Of a DNA stretch of 64,000 nucleotides, positions 37,803-45,971 are shown in pieces; position 1 is the stretch's first letter, and the number at the start of each line of letters is the position of its first letter. The translations under genes were made by a program, and so were the position numbers. Origin of the DNA: PALSA-1004 sp041483135 (GTDB taxonomy: Bacteria; Pseudomonadota; Gammaproteobacteria; Burkholderiales; SG8-41); NCBI GenBank assembly GCA_041483135.1, contig JBGPFE010000014.1, forward strand, positions 22,136 through 86,135, written 5' to 3'. The notes under the pieces are model-generated. The model made no database searches, was not told the origin of the DNA, and saw nothing but the letters and a program-made list of their open reading frames with translations.

Positions 37803-37832
37803 ATTTTATCACGGTCGATGCCGGCCCGGCAA
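37803..37832 (-). promoter_or_regulatory. Sigma-70 promoter of lpxC
   Basis: On the minus strand TTGCCG (37832-37827) and TAAAAT (37808-37803) are 18 bp apart, in the gap between ftsZ and lpxC and about 40 bp before the lpxC ATG. Confidence 0.55.
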
Positions 37833-37887
37833 AACCCGCGGGCAGGCGACAGCCTCCGTTGGCTGTTTATCGTCCAGCGGCAAGCGG

Positions 37888-37909
37888 GCGGCGGCCCGAA
37901 AGCCGCCGC
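37888..37909 (-). terminator. GC-rich hairpin directly after the ftsZ stop
   Basis: GCGGCGGC and GCCGCCGC form a perfect eight-base stem with a six-base loop, touching the ftsZ stop codon. No T-run follows, so it may be an attenuating or protective hairpin between ftsZ and lpxC. Confidence 0.45.
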
Positions 37910-39073
37910 TTAATCAGCCTGCTTGCGCAGAAACGCCGGTATATCCAGCATCTCGACGCCCGACTGCCGCATCGCCTCCACGGTCTGATTGCGGTTGCGC
38001 CGCATCACCGCCGGCTGGTCGAGCTCCTCGTAATTGACGGGACCGGATGCCGGCGCGCCGTCAGTGCCGGTTGCCGACATCACCACCGTCAGCGGTTTCG
38101 GCTGCATGCGCGCATGGGTCTTGCCGAGGCCGGTCGCGACGATCGTCACGCGCAGTTCGTCACCGAGCTCATCGTCATACACCGTGCCGATGATGGGTGA
38201 GGCAGTGTCGGCCGCATACGCCTTGACCACGTCCATCGCGTCATAGACTTCCTGCAGCTGCAGGCTGTCCTTGGCGGCCGAGATGTTGATCAGCACGCCA
38301 CGCGCGTCGGCCATGTCGATGTCCTCGAGCAGCGGGCACGCGACTGCCTGTTCGGCCGCCATGCGCGCGCGGTCGGTGCCGACCGCTTTGGCCGAGCCCA
38401 TCATCGCGACGCCGGTCTCCGACATCACAGTCTTCACGTCGGCGAAGTCGACGTTGATCATGCCCGGGCAACTGATGATTTCGGCAATGCCGGCGACCGC
38501 GCCGTGCAGCACGTCGTTCGCCGCGCGGAACGCTTCGTTGAGCGTGACCTGGTTGCCGAGCACCTGCATCAGCTTGTCGTTCGGCACCACGATCAGCGAG
38601 TTGACGTGCTGCGCCAGCGCGTCGAGCCCTTCCTGCGCGACTTTCTGGCGCTTGCCCTCGAACGCGAACGGCCGGGTCACGACCGCCACCGTGAGGATGC
38701 CAAGCTCGTGCGCGATTTCGGCCACCACCGGCGCAGCACCCGTGCCGGTGCCGCCGCCCATGCCGGCAGTCAGGAACAGCATGTCGGCGCCGCGCAAGAG
38801 CTCGATGATGCGCTCTCTGTCCTCGATCGCCGCCTGCCGGCCGACCTCGGGATTGGCGCCCGCGCCGAGCCCCTTGGTTATGTTGGCGCCGAGCTGCAGC
38901 TGGATGCGCGCCTGGGTGCGCTTCAACGCCTGCATGTCGGTGTTGGCGCAGATGAACTCGACGCCTTTCACCCCGTAGGCGATCATGTGATCGACCGCGT
39001 TGCCGCCGCAACCGCCGACCCCGATCACCTTGAGCACTGCTTCCTGTGACGGAATTTCCATGATTTCAAACAT
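37910..39073 (-). CDS. ftsZ: Cell division protein FtsZ
   Basis: The 387-residue tubulin homologue polymerises into the Z ring. It has the GTP-binding loop GGGTGTGAAPV, N-terminal KVIGVGGCGGNAVDH and T7-loop NVDFADVKTVM. A flexible linker ends in the partner-binding peptide DIPAFLRKQAD. The start MFEIMEIP could also be the Met five residues in. It follows ftsA with a 98-bp gap. Confidence 0.98.
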   Translation of the reverse strand: MFEIMEIPSQEAVLKVIGVGGCGGNAVDHMIAYGVKGVEFICANTDMQALKRTQARIQLQLGANITKGLGAGANPEVGRQAAIEDRERIIELLRGADMLFLTAGMGGGTGTGAAPVVAEIAHELGILTVAVVTRPFAFEGKRQKVAQEGLDALAQHVNSLIVVPNDKLMQVLGNQVTLNEAFRAANDVLHGAVAGIAEIISCPGMINVDFADVKTVMSETGVAMMGSAKAVGTDRARMAAEQAVACPLLEDIDMADARGVLINISAAKDSLQLQEVYDAMDVVKAYAADTASPIIGTVYDDELGDELRVTIVATGLGKTHARMQPKPLTVVMSATGTDGAPASGPVNYEELDQPAVMRRNRNQTVEAMRQSGVEMLDIPAFLRKQAD

Positions 39074-39171
39074 AGCTGCCTCCTGTGACTAAAGTAGAAA
39101 CAAAACCCGCGAATTACCGACTTCGTTGCCGCTGAATTTCAGATTCCCGCGCTTACGCATTCCCGTGCTCC

Positions 39172-40413
39172 TCAAAAATTTCCCTTGAACCAGCTTTTCA
39201 TGCGCTCGATCAATCCGTGCAGCGTGCCGATCTGCGCCTGCGCCAATTCATGCTGGCGCTGCTGTTGCAGCCCGAGCAGCAGCAGACCGACGGCCGTCGC
39301 GTAGCGCGGATTGCGCACCACTTCCGACAGGCCGCCGCGGTATTGCGGTTGGCCGATGCGCACCGGCATGTGGAAAATTTCTTCGCCGAGCTCGACCATG
39401 CCCTGCATCGAGCTCGAGCCGCCGGTGATGACGATCCCCGACGACAGCAGATCTTCGTAACCCGAGCGGCGCAGCTCCGATTGCACCAGCGAATACAGCT
39501 CCTCGATGCGCGGCTCGATCACTTCGGCGAGCGTCTGGCGCGACAGCTGGCGCGGGCCGCGCTCGCCGATACCGGGCACCTCGACCATGTGCTGCGGGTC
39601 GGCGAGCTGTCTGAGCGCGCAGCCGAAGCGTTGCTTGATGTCTTCGGCATCTTTAGTGGGGGTCCGCAACGCCATCGCGATGTCATGGGTGATCTGGTCG
39701 CCGGCGATCGGGATCACGCCGGTGTGGCGGATCGCGCCTTGCGTGAAGATTGCGATGTCGGTGGTACCGCCGCCGATGTCGACCAGGCATACGCCCAGGT
39801 CCTTCTCGTCTTCCGAGACCACGGCGGTCGCCGAGGCGAGCGGCTGCAGGATCAGGTCGCGCACTTCGAGCCCGCAGCGCCGCACGCACTTGATGATGTT
39901 CTGCGCCGCCGACACCGCGCCGGTCACGATGTGCACGCTGACTTCGAGCCGCACGCCGCTCATGCCGAGCGGCTCGCGCACGTCGCCCTGGCCGTCGACG
40001 ATGAACTCCTGGTTCAGGATATGCAGCACCTGCTGGTCGGCCGGGATCGGGATCGCTTTCGCGGTTTCGATCACGCGCTCGACATCCTGCTGCATCACTT
40101 CGCCGCGGTCCTTGATCGCGACCATGCCGCGCGAATTGATGCTTTTGATATGGCTGCCGGCAATCCCGGTATAAACGTCGCGGATCTTGCAATCGGCCAT
40201 CAGCTCGGCCTCTTCGAGCGCGCGCTGGATCGCGTTGACCGTCGCTTCGATGTTGACGACCACGCCTTTCTTGAGGCCTTTCGACGGATGGCTGCCCATG
40301 CCGATCACCTCGAACCCGCCGTCCGGGCGCACTTCGGCGACGATCGCCGCGATCTTCGACGTGCCGATGTCGAGACCGACGATCAGGTTCCTGTTTTCTT
40401 TCGCCTTGCTCAT
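39172..40413 (-). CDS. ftsA: Cell division protein FtsA
   Basis: The 413-residue actin-like protein tethers FtsZ to the membrane. Phosphate loops are seen as VGLDIGTSKIAAIVAE and LVDIGGGTTDIAIF, the adenosine site as ITGGSSSMQG. The C-terminal amphipathic helix MKSWFKGNF is present. The start MSKAKENRNLIVGLD is normal. It lies between ftsQ (16 bp upstream) and ftsZ. Confidence 0.98.
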   Translation of the reverse strand: MSKAKENRNLIVGLDIGTSKIAAIVAEVRPDGGFEVIGMGSHPSKGLKKGVVVNIEATVNAIQRALEEAELMADCKIRDVYTGIAGSHIKSINSRGMVAIKDRGEVMQQDVERVIETAKAIPIPADQQVLHILNQEFIVDGQGDVREPLGMSGVRLEVSVHIVTGAVSAAQNIIKCVRRCGLEVRDLILQPLASATAVVSEDEKDLGVCLVDIGGGTTDIAIFTQGAIRHTGVIPIAGDQITHDIAMALRTPTKDAEDIKQRFGCALRQLADPQHMVEVPGIGERGPRQLSRQTLAEVIEPRIEELYSLVQSELRRSGYEDLLSSGIVITGGSSSMQGMVELGEEIFHMPVRIGQPQYRGGLSEVVRNPRYATAVGLLLLGLQQQRQHELAQAQIGTLHGLIERMKSWFKGNF

Positions 40414-40429
40414 TGACTCATCTCCGCAC

Positions 40430-41344
40430 TCATCCGGTCGCGCGCGCTGTCTTGCCGCCGCGGCGTTTTTCCCGCGGGTCGTGTCTCAATTCGGGTATGC
40501 GCACCGCAAACCCGTTCGGGTAACGCAGGTCGACGTAGTCGAGCTTGCGTTGCAGCCGGTTGACGGTGCGGTCGTAGACCGCGGTGAAGCGGTCGAGCCG
40601 CGACTCGATGCTGTCGCGCCCGAGTTCGATGACGAGGCCGCTGTCAAGACGGACCTGCCATGCGCGCCGCGGCGACACCTGGACTTGCACCGGCACCTGT
40701 CCGATCGCGGCGAGGCTGCGCTGAAAATAGCCGTACTGGATCGCCATCACCTTGGCGCTCTCGGGCGGTCCGATGAAGAGCGGCAGCGCGCCGCCGGAGG
40801 TCGGAACAGGGGCCCCCTTGGGGGATGTGACCCCGGAGACGGATGCAACGCCTGCGCTCGACAGCGCCGCGCCAGACTCGCGGCTGCTCGCATCCCGCAA
40901 GCGGGTCCCTCCTCCACGCTCCGCCGGCCCCTGCTCCCTGCTCGCGGGCGCGCCGTCGGAGGCCGCGGTGAACACTTCACCCTGCGTGTTGATGAGCGCC
41001 GCGTCGCCCCAGCGCGCGAGCGGCACGTGCTCTTCGAGTGCGACGTCGAGCCGGTCCGGCCACTGGCGGCGCACGTTGACTTTGCGCACCCACGGCAGCT
41101 TTTCGAATGCGGCCCGCGCGGCAGCCAGATCGAGCGTGAAGAAATTGCCCTGCAGCTCGCGTCTGACGATCGTCTCGACCTGATCGAGCGTGACGTGCGA
41201 GAGCTCACCGTTGATGCGCACCTCGCGCAGCGGAAACGCGGGCAGCCGCACCACGTAATGCACCGCACCGTAGGCAGCGAGCAGGAACGCCGACGCAAAC
41301 AACAGGCTGGCCACCGCGTTCAAGAGGTCGGGCTTATCCCACAT
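40430..41344 (-). CDS. ftsQ: Cell division protein FtsQ with in-frame insertion
   Basis: The 304-residue bitopic protein has an N-terminal helix (about 9-31), a POTRA domain (LREVRINGELSHVTLDQVE) and the FtsQ beta domain. It links FtsB/FtsL to the divisome. Between TAASD and ALPLF it carries about 54 extra residues (131-184), rich in Ser, Gly, Arg and Ala, that are not part of the usual fold. They are encoded by 40793-40954, which includes a copy of a short dispersed repeat also found upstream of murC. The frame is kept, so the protein should still be made. Confidence 0.95.
   Translation of the reverse strand: MWDKPDLLNAVASLLFASAFLLAAYGAVHYVVRLPAFPLREVRINGELSHVTLDQVETIVRRELQGNFFTLDLAAARAAFEKLPWVRKVNVRRQWPDRLDVALEEHVPLARWGDAALINTQGEVFTAASDGAPASREQGPAERGGGTRLRDASSRESGAALSSAGVASVSGVTSPKGAPVPTSGGALPLFIGPPESAKVMAIQYGYFQRSLAAIGQVPVQVQVSPRRAWQVRLDSGLVIELGRDSIESRLDRFTAVYDRTVNRLQRKLDYVDLRYPNGFAVRIPELRHDPREKRRGGKTARATG
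40869..40947. repeat. Short dispersed element, copy inside ftsQ
   Basis: This stretch matches 44763-44827 upstream of murC in two blocks. The first block contains CTCGCGGC and TCGCATCCCG; the second contains CCCTGCT with CCTG and TCG. The middle differs in length and sequence. The same order and orientation relative to the genes argues for a shared mobile or recombinogenic element. Confidence 0.6.
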
Positions 41345-41354
41345 AACGAAGACC

Positions 41355-41382
41355 GTTGCGGGTTGAGGGTTGCGGGTTGCGA
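41355..41382. repeat. Heptad array G between ddlB and ftsQ
   Basis: Four tandem units, GTTGCGG, GTTGAGG, GTTGCGG and GTTGCGA, sit between the ftsQ start and the ddlB stop. No reverse-complement arm is visible here. Confidence 0.8.
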
Positions 41383-41394
41383 GTCAATGTCGTC

Positions 41395-42339
41395 TCAGCC
41401 GACATGCGCCATCTCCAATATGCGTAAAACCAGGTCGTCGAATTCGATGCCGGCGGCGCGCGCCGCCATCGGCACCAGCGAATGAGCGGTCATGCCGGGT
41501 ATGGTGTTCATCTCGAGCAGGAACGCGGCTCCGTCGTCGCGCAGCATCAGATCGGCGCGCCCCCAACCGTCGCAGCCGAGCGCCTCGACCGCGCGCATCA
41601 CCAGCGCCTGCAATTCCTTTTCCTGCGCGGCGGGCAGCCCGCACGGGCAGTGGTATCGGGTTTCGTCGCTGAAGTACTTGTTCTGGTAGTCGTAGTTGCC
41701 CTGCGGCGCTTCGATCCAGATCAACGGCAGCGCGCGGTCCCCGAGGAAGGCGGCGGTAAGTTCGCGCCCCGCAATGAATTGCTCGGCCATCACCAGGGGG
41801 TCGTACTGCGCCGCGAGCTCAAAGGCGGCCTGGATTTTCTCGACTGATGTCACCTTGGTAAGGCCGAGGCTCGAGCCTTCGTGCACCGGTTTCACGATCA
41901 GCGGCAATCCAAGTTGCTTCGCCACGGCCGTCCAATCGCTGGCCGCAGTCATGATTTCATGGCGCGGCGTCGGTACACCGGTTGCGAGCCACACCTGTTT
42001 GGTGCGCAGCTTGTCGAGGCACAGCGCGGAAGCCATCACGCCGCTGCCGGTGTACGGGATGCCCATCAATTCGAGCGCGCCCTGCACCGTGCCGTCTTCG
42101 CCATAGCGACCGTGCAGCGCGATAAACACGCGCTGGTAGCCGTCGGTGTTCAGCTCGAACACCGGGCGCTCGGCCGGATCGAACGCATGCGCGTCGACAC
42201 CCTTGCGGCACAGCCCGGCGAGCACGTTTTTGCCCGACAGCAGCGAAATCTCGCGCTCGGCTGATTTGCCTCCCATGAGAACTGCGACTTTTCCAAAGTC
42301 GCGGTGATGAGTGGCGGGGGATGGATGGTGAGCGCTCAT
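41395..42339 (-). CDS. ddlB: D-alanine--D-alanine ligase
   Basis: The 314-residue ATP-grasp enzyme makes D-Ala-D-Ala for peptidoglycan. It has VLMGGKSAEREISL, the Ser loop EGSSLGLTKV and the metal-binding LEMNTIPGMT. The first 14 residues (His, Pro and Ser rich) are extra to the fold and are encoded by seven-base repeat-like DNA at 42304-42331. The ATG overlaps the murB stop as ATGA. Confidence 0.97.
   Translation of the reverse strand: MSAHHPSPATHHRDFGKVAVLMGGKSAEREISLLSGKNVLAGLCRKGVDAHAFDPAERPVFELNTDGYQRVFIALHGRYGEDGTVQGALELMGIPYTGSGVMASALCLDKLRTKQVWLATGVPTPRHEIMTAASDWTAVAKQLGLPLIVKPVHEGSSLGLTKVTSVEKIQAAFELAAQYDPLVMAEQFIAGRELTAAFLGDRALPLIWIEAPQGNYDYQNKYFSDETRYHCPCGLPAAQEKELQALVMRAVEALGCDGWGRADLMLRDDGAAFLLEMNTIPGMTAHSLVPMAARAAGIEFDDLVLRILEMAHVG
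42304..42331. repeat. Degenerate heptads within the ddlB N-terminus
   Basis: Reading the + strand, units GTGATGA, GTGGCGG, GGGATGG and ATGGTGA follow each other in 7-bp phase. GTGATGA is the unit of the array at 63835. They code in reverse for the low-complexity N-terminus of DdlB. Confidence 0.5.
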
Positions 42340-43286
42340 GCCGGTTCACCCACGATGCGAACCTCGCGCTCGAGATCGATGCCGAACTGCCGCATGACCG
42401 CGTCGTGCGCGGTCTCGATCAAGGCCTCGATGTCTGAAGCGCGCGCGCTGCCGGTGTTGACGATGAAATTCGCGTGCTTGTCGGAAATCAGCGCGCCGCC
42501 GCGCACCATACCCTTGAGCCCGCACGCCTCGATCAGGCGCGCCGCGTAATCGCCCTGCGGGTTGCGGAACACCGAGCCCGCGTTGGGCTGATTGAGCGGC
42601 TGCGTCGCTATGCGCCGCTCGAGCAGCTGCGTGATCATCGCGCGCGACTTCGCGCCGTCGCCGCGCGGCAGCTTGAAGCGCACCGCAATGAACCATTCTT
42701 CGTGAGGCGCCACGGCCGCTTCGCCGCCGGCTCCCGCTTCCCCGTTTCCGGCCTTCAAGACGACCGTGCGGTAGCCGATGTCGTAATTGGCGCGCGTGCG
42801 CTGGCGCTGCTGGCCCGCGCGGTCAAGCGTGGTGACGCTCTCGACGATGTTCCAGGTCTCGCCGCCATAGCAGCCGGCATTCATCGCCAGCGCACCGCCG
42901 ACGGTGCCGGGAATACCGGCCATGAATTCAGCGCCGGCGAATTCATGCATCGCGGCGAAGCGCGCCACCCGCGGGCTCGGCACGCCGGCTTCGGCATAGA
43001 TCGCATTGCCCTCAAGACGGATCAGCTTCAGCGCGCCGTGCGTGAAGATCACCGTGCCGCGCAAGCCGCCGTCGCGCACCAGCAGGTTGCTGCCGAGCCC
43101 GACCAGATATAACGGCTCGTGCGCCGGCAACGAGGCAAGAAACGCGCGCAGATCGTCGAGATCGGCCGGTACATAGGCGCGGTCGGCCGAGCCGCCGGCA
43201 CGCCAGCTGGTATGCCTCGCCATCGGCTCGTTGCGCTTGAGCTCGCCGCGCAGCCCGGACCGGTTTTCGATTTCCGCCATATTCAT
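42336..43286 (-). CDS. murB: UDP-N-acetylenolpyruvoylglucosamine reductase MurB
   Basis: The 316-residue flavoenzyme reduces UDP-GlcNAc-enolpyruvate to UDP-MurNAc. FAD-binding segments include LVGLGSNLLVRDGGLRG and the catalytic region AGSVFRNPQGDYAARLIE. An N-terminal NTSWRAGG-like stretch (ARHTSWRAGGSADR) is present. Its start overlaps the murC stop and its stop overlaps the ddlB start, both as ATGA. Confidence 0.97.
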   Translation of the reverse strand: MNMAEIENRSGLRGELKRNEPMARHTSWRAGGSADRAYVPADLDDLRAFLASLPAHEPLYLVGLGSNLLVRDGGLRGTVIFTHGALKLIRLEGNAIYAEAGVPSPRVARFAAMHEFAGAEFMAGIPGTVGGALAMNAGCYGGETWNIVESVTTLDRAGQQRQRTRANYDIGYRTVVLKAGNGEAGAGGEAAVAPHEEWFIAVRFKLPRGDGAKSRAMITQLLERRIATQPLNQPNAGSVFRNPQGDYAARLIEACGLKGMVRGGALISDKHANFIVNTGSARASDIEALIETAHDAVMRQFGIDLEREVRIVGEPA

Positions 43287-44719
43287 GCTGTGTCGTTCAC
43301 CGTTTGCCGCTTGCCGCTCACCAACATGCCCGCCACCCCGCCGATCGAGCCGGCGCCCATCGTCACCACCACGTCACCGTCCTTCACCGCGTTGCGGATC
43401 GCCACCGGAAAATCCGTGACCTGTTCGACAAAAATCGGCTCGATCTTGCCCTGCACGTGCACCGCGCGCGCGAGCGCCCGCCCGTCGGCGGCGACGATCG
43501 GCGCTTCGCCTGCGGCGTAGACCTCGGTCAGCAGCAGCACGTCGACCGCGCCAAGCACTTTCACGAAATCCTCGAAGCAGTCGCGCGTGCGGGTATAGCG
43601 GTGCGGCTGAAATGCGAGCACAACGCGCCGTCCGGGAAATGCGCCATGCACAGCGGCGAGCGTCGCGGCCACCTCCGCCGGGTGATGGCCGTAGTCGTCG
43701 ATCAGCGTATAGCGCCCGCCCGGCTTTGCAGCCGGACCAAGCGTGATCTCGCCCCAACGCTGGAAGCGCCGGCTGACGCCCCTGAACTCGGCGAGCGCTT
43801 TCACGATCGCGGCATCCGGCGCGCCGACTTCCATGCCCACTGCGATCGCGGCGAGCGCATTCAGCACGTTGTGAGTGCCGGCGAGATTGAGCGTGACTTC
43901 GAGGTCGCGCAGCCGCGCGCCGCGCGCGTCGCTGCGCGCCACGCGAAAACGCATGCGCCCGGCGTCTGCCTTGACGTCGACCGCGCGGATTTGCGCGGCT
44001 TCCGACAGGCCGTATGTCGTGACCGGTTTGGTCACCGCCGGCATGATTTCGCGCACGTTCGGATCGTCAACGCACAGCACCGCGGTACCGTAGAACGGCA
44101 GGCGTTGCACGAAATCGAGAAACGCCTGGCGCAGCCGGCCGAAGTAGTGGCCGTAGGTCTCCATGTGATCGGCATCGATATTGGTGACCACCGCGAGCAC
44201 CGGCGCGAGATACAGGAACGAGGCGTCCGACTCGTCGGCTTCGACCACGATGAACTCGCCGCTGCCGAGCTTGGCGTGCGAGCCGGCGGCTTCGAGCCGG
44301 CCGCCGATCACGAACGTCGGATCCATGCCCGCTTCGGCGAGCACGCTTGCGACCAGGCTGGTCGTCGTGGTCTTGCCGTGCGTGCCGGCGACCGCAATGC
44401 CCTGCTTCAAACGCATCAACTCGGCGAGCATCATCGCGCGCGGCACCACCGGGATTTTGCGGGCGCGCGCGGCGACCACTTCCGGGTTGTCGTCCTTGAC
44501 CGCGCTCGACACCACGACCGCGTCGGCGGCGGCGATGTTGCCAGCGGCGTGGCCTTTCATCACCTTGGCGCCGAGTTTTTGCAGGCGTTGCGTCACGGCG
44601 CCATCGTTGAGATCGGAGCCGCTCACCTCGAAACCGAGATTGAGCAGCACTTCGGCGATTCCGCTCATGCCGGCCCCGCCTATCCCCACGAAGTGCACGC
44701 GTTTGACCTTGTACTTCAT
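43283..44719 (-). CDS. murC: UDP-N-acetylmuramate--L-alanine ligase MurC
   Basis: The 478-residue Mur ligase adds L-Ala to UDP-MurNAc. It has the N-terminal VHFVGIGGAGMSGIAE, ATP loop VAGTHGKTTTTSL and FQPHRYTRTRDCFEDF. ATG 44719 is chosen; a longer frame reads into the upstream repeat element. Unusually it does not overlap murG. A gap of 154 bp holds a duplicate of its first 16 codons and a dispersed element. Its last residues, VSGKRQTVNDTA, are encoded by heptad repeats. Confidence 0.97.
   Translation of the reverse strand: MKYKVKRVHFVGIGGAGMSGIAEVLLNLGFEVSGSDLNDGAVTQRLQKLGAKVMKGHAAGNIAAADAVVVSSAVKDDNPEVVAARARKIPVVPRAMMLAELMRLKQGIAVAGTHGKTTTTSLVASVLAEAGMDPTFVIGGRLEAAGSHAKLGSGEFIVVEADESDASFLYLAPVLAVVTNIDADHMETYGHYFGRLRQAFLDFVQRLPFYGTAVLCVDDPNVREIMPAVTKPVTTYGLSEAAQIRAVDVKADAGRMRFRVARSDARGARLRDLEVTLNLAGTHNVLNALAAIAVGMEVGAPDAAIVKALAEFRGVSRRFQRWGEITLGPAAKPGGRYTLIDDYGHHPAEVAATLAAVHGAFPGRRVVLAFQPHRYTRTRDCFEDFVKVLGAVDVLLLTEVYAAGEAPIVAADGRALARAVHVQGKIEPIFVEQVTDFPVAIRNAVKDGDVVVTMGAGSIGGVAGMLVSGKRQTVNDTA
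43295..43322. repeat. Heptad array L in the murC 3' end
   Basis: Four + strand units, GTTCACC, GTTTGCC, GCTTGCC and GCTCACC, lie in phase and encode in reverse the last ten or so residues of MurC. Units resemble those of the array at 32193-32285. Confidence 0.7.
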
Positions 44720-44762
44720 CGCCGGCCGTCCCGTCTGGAAACCAAGACGCAATCGGCGGGCG

Positions 44763-44827
44763 GCGCCACTCGCGGCCGGTCGCATCCCGTCCCCCTGAAA
44801 GTGACGGGGCCCTGCTTCCTGTTCGTG
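44763..44827. repeat. Short dispersed element, copy upstream of murC
   Basis: This is the second copy of the element in ftsQ (40869-40947). It separates the true murC start from a decayed duplicate of the murC 5' end. Confidence 0.6.
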
Positions 44828-44828
44828 T

Positions 44829-44877
44829 CGGCTCCGCCTATCCCCACGAAGTGCACGCGTTTGACCTCGTATTTCAT
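44829..44877 (-). pseudogene. Duplicate fragment of the murC 5' end
   Basis: From ATG 44877, which overlaps the murG stop as ATGA, the sequence encodes MKYEVKRVHFVGIGGA, nearly the same as the true MurC start MKYKVKRVHFVGIGGA. It then diverges, with further weak similarity for about four codons. The ATGA coupling suggests that this was the original murC start and that an insertion with local duplication displaced the working copy. Confidence 0.75.
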
Positions 44878-45971
44878 GCCGCTAACCTCGCGCATTCGTC
44901 GGCCACGGTTTGCGTCGCATCCGGCTTGGCGACGCTGCGAGCTTTTTGTGCCATGCCGAGCAACGCGTCGCGCGTAAATCCGCGCAGCAGAGCGGCGAGC
45001 CTGTACGGCGTGAGTTCGTGCTGCGGCACCAGCACCGCCGCGCCGCGCTCGCTGAGAAAACGCGCGTTATGCGTCTGATGATCGTCGACCGCGTGCGGGA
45101 ACGGCACCAGCACGGCTGCGATGCCGGCCGCCGCTAGCTCGGCGATGGTCGACGCCCCGGCGCGGCAGATGATCAGGTCCGATTGCGCGTACTGCGCCGC
45201 CATATCGGTAATAAACGGCACGAGCGTTGCTGTGACGCCGGCACGTGCGTAGCTCGCCTCGACTTCGGCAAGATGGCGCGCGCCCGATTGATGCGTGATA
45301 TGCGGGCGTTCTGCGGGTAACAGCAGCGCCAACGCCTGCGGTACGGTTTCGTTGAGCGCCTGCGCGCCGAGGCTGCCGCCGATCACGGTCAGGCGCAACG
45401 GGCCGGAGCGCGCGCGATAACGGTTCTCGGGCGATGCGAGCTGCGCGATTTCGCCGCGTACCGGATTGCCGGTCCAGATCACTGCGGTCGACGCGCCAAA
45501 GGCGCCGGGGAAACCGGCGAGCACGCGGTCGGCAAGCTTGGCGAGCACGCGGTTGGCGAGCCCGGCGACCGAATTCTGCTCGTGGATCGCGAGCGGGCGA
45601 TTGAACAGAGACGCCATCATGCCGCCCGGGAACGACACGTAGCCGCCCATGCCGAGCACGACATCGGGGCGGTGCGCGAAAATGGCGCGCGCGCTTTGCC
45701 AGAACGCGATCAGCAATTGCAGCGGCAGCAGCATGCAGCGCAGCAAGCTTTTGCCGCGCACGCCCGACATGCTGACCCACGCCATGGTGTAACCCCTGGG
45801 CGCAACCAGCGTCGTCTCCATGCCGGCTTGCGAGCCGAGCCAGACGATGTTCCAGCCCTGCGCACGCAGGTATTCGGCCACCGCCAATGCAGGGAAAATG
45901 TGTCCCCCGGTCCCGCCGGCCATGATCATGATCGTCCGTGAGGCATGAGGAGTGGGGCGCGAAGCGCTCAT
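44874..45971 (-). CDS. murG: Undecaprenyl-PP-MurNAc-pentapeptide GlcNAc transferase MurG
   Basis: The 365-residue GT-B glycosyltransferase makes lipid II at the inner membrane. It has MAGGTGGHIFPALAVAEYL, GGYVSFPGG, HEQNSVAGLANR, IGGSLGAQ and the nucleotide-binding ICRAGASTIAELA. ATG 45971 overlaps the ftsW stop. The first ten residues (SASRPTPHAS) come from degenerate seven-base repeat-like DNA at 45938-45965. Confidence 0.97.
   Translation of the reverse strand: MSASRPTPHASRTIMIMAGGTGGHIFPALAVAEYLRAQGWNIVWLGSQAGMETTLVAPRGYTMAWVSMSGVRGKSLLRCMLLPLQLLIAFWQSARAIFAHRPDVVLGMGGYVSFPGGMMASLFNRPLAIHEQNSVAGLANRVLAKLADRVLAGFPGAFGASTAVIWTGNPVRGEIAQLASPENRYRARSGPLRLTVIGGSLGAQALNETVPQALALLLPAERPHITHQSGARHLAEVEASYARAGVTATLVPFITDMAAQYAQSDLIICRAGASTIAELAAAGIAAVLVPFPHAVDDHQTHNARFLSERGAAVLVPQHELTPYRLAALLRGFTRDALLGMAQKARSVAKPDATQTVADECARLAA
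45938..45965. repeat. Degenerate heptads in the murG N-terminus
   Basis: The + strand reads GTGAGGC, ATGAGGA, GTGGGGC, GCGAAGC in 7-bp phase. It is weaker than the other arrays and included because it lies at a gene start like the ddlB one. Confidence 0.4.

Noticed and set aside
43304..44977. 557-codon + strand frame opposite murC
   Set aside because: His/Arg/Asp-rich shadow of murC with no ribosome site or family features.
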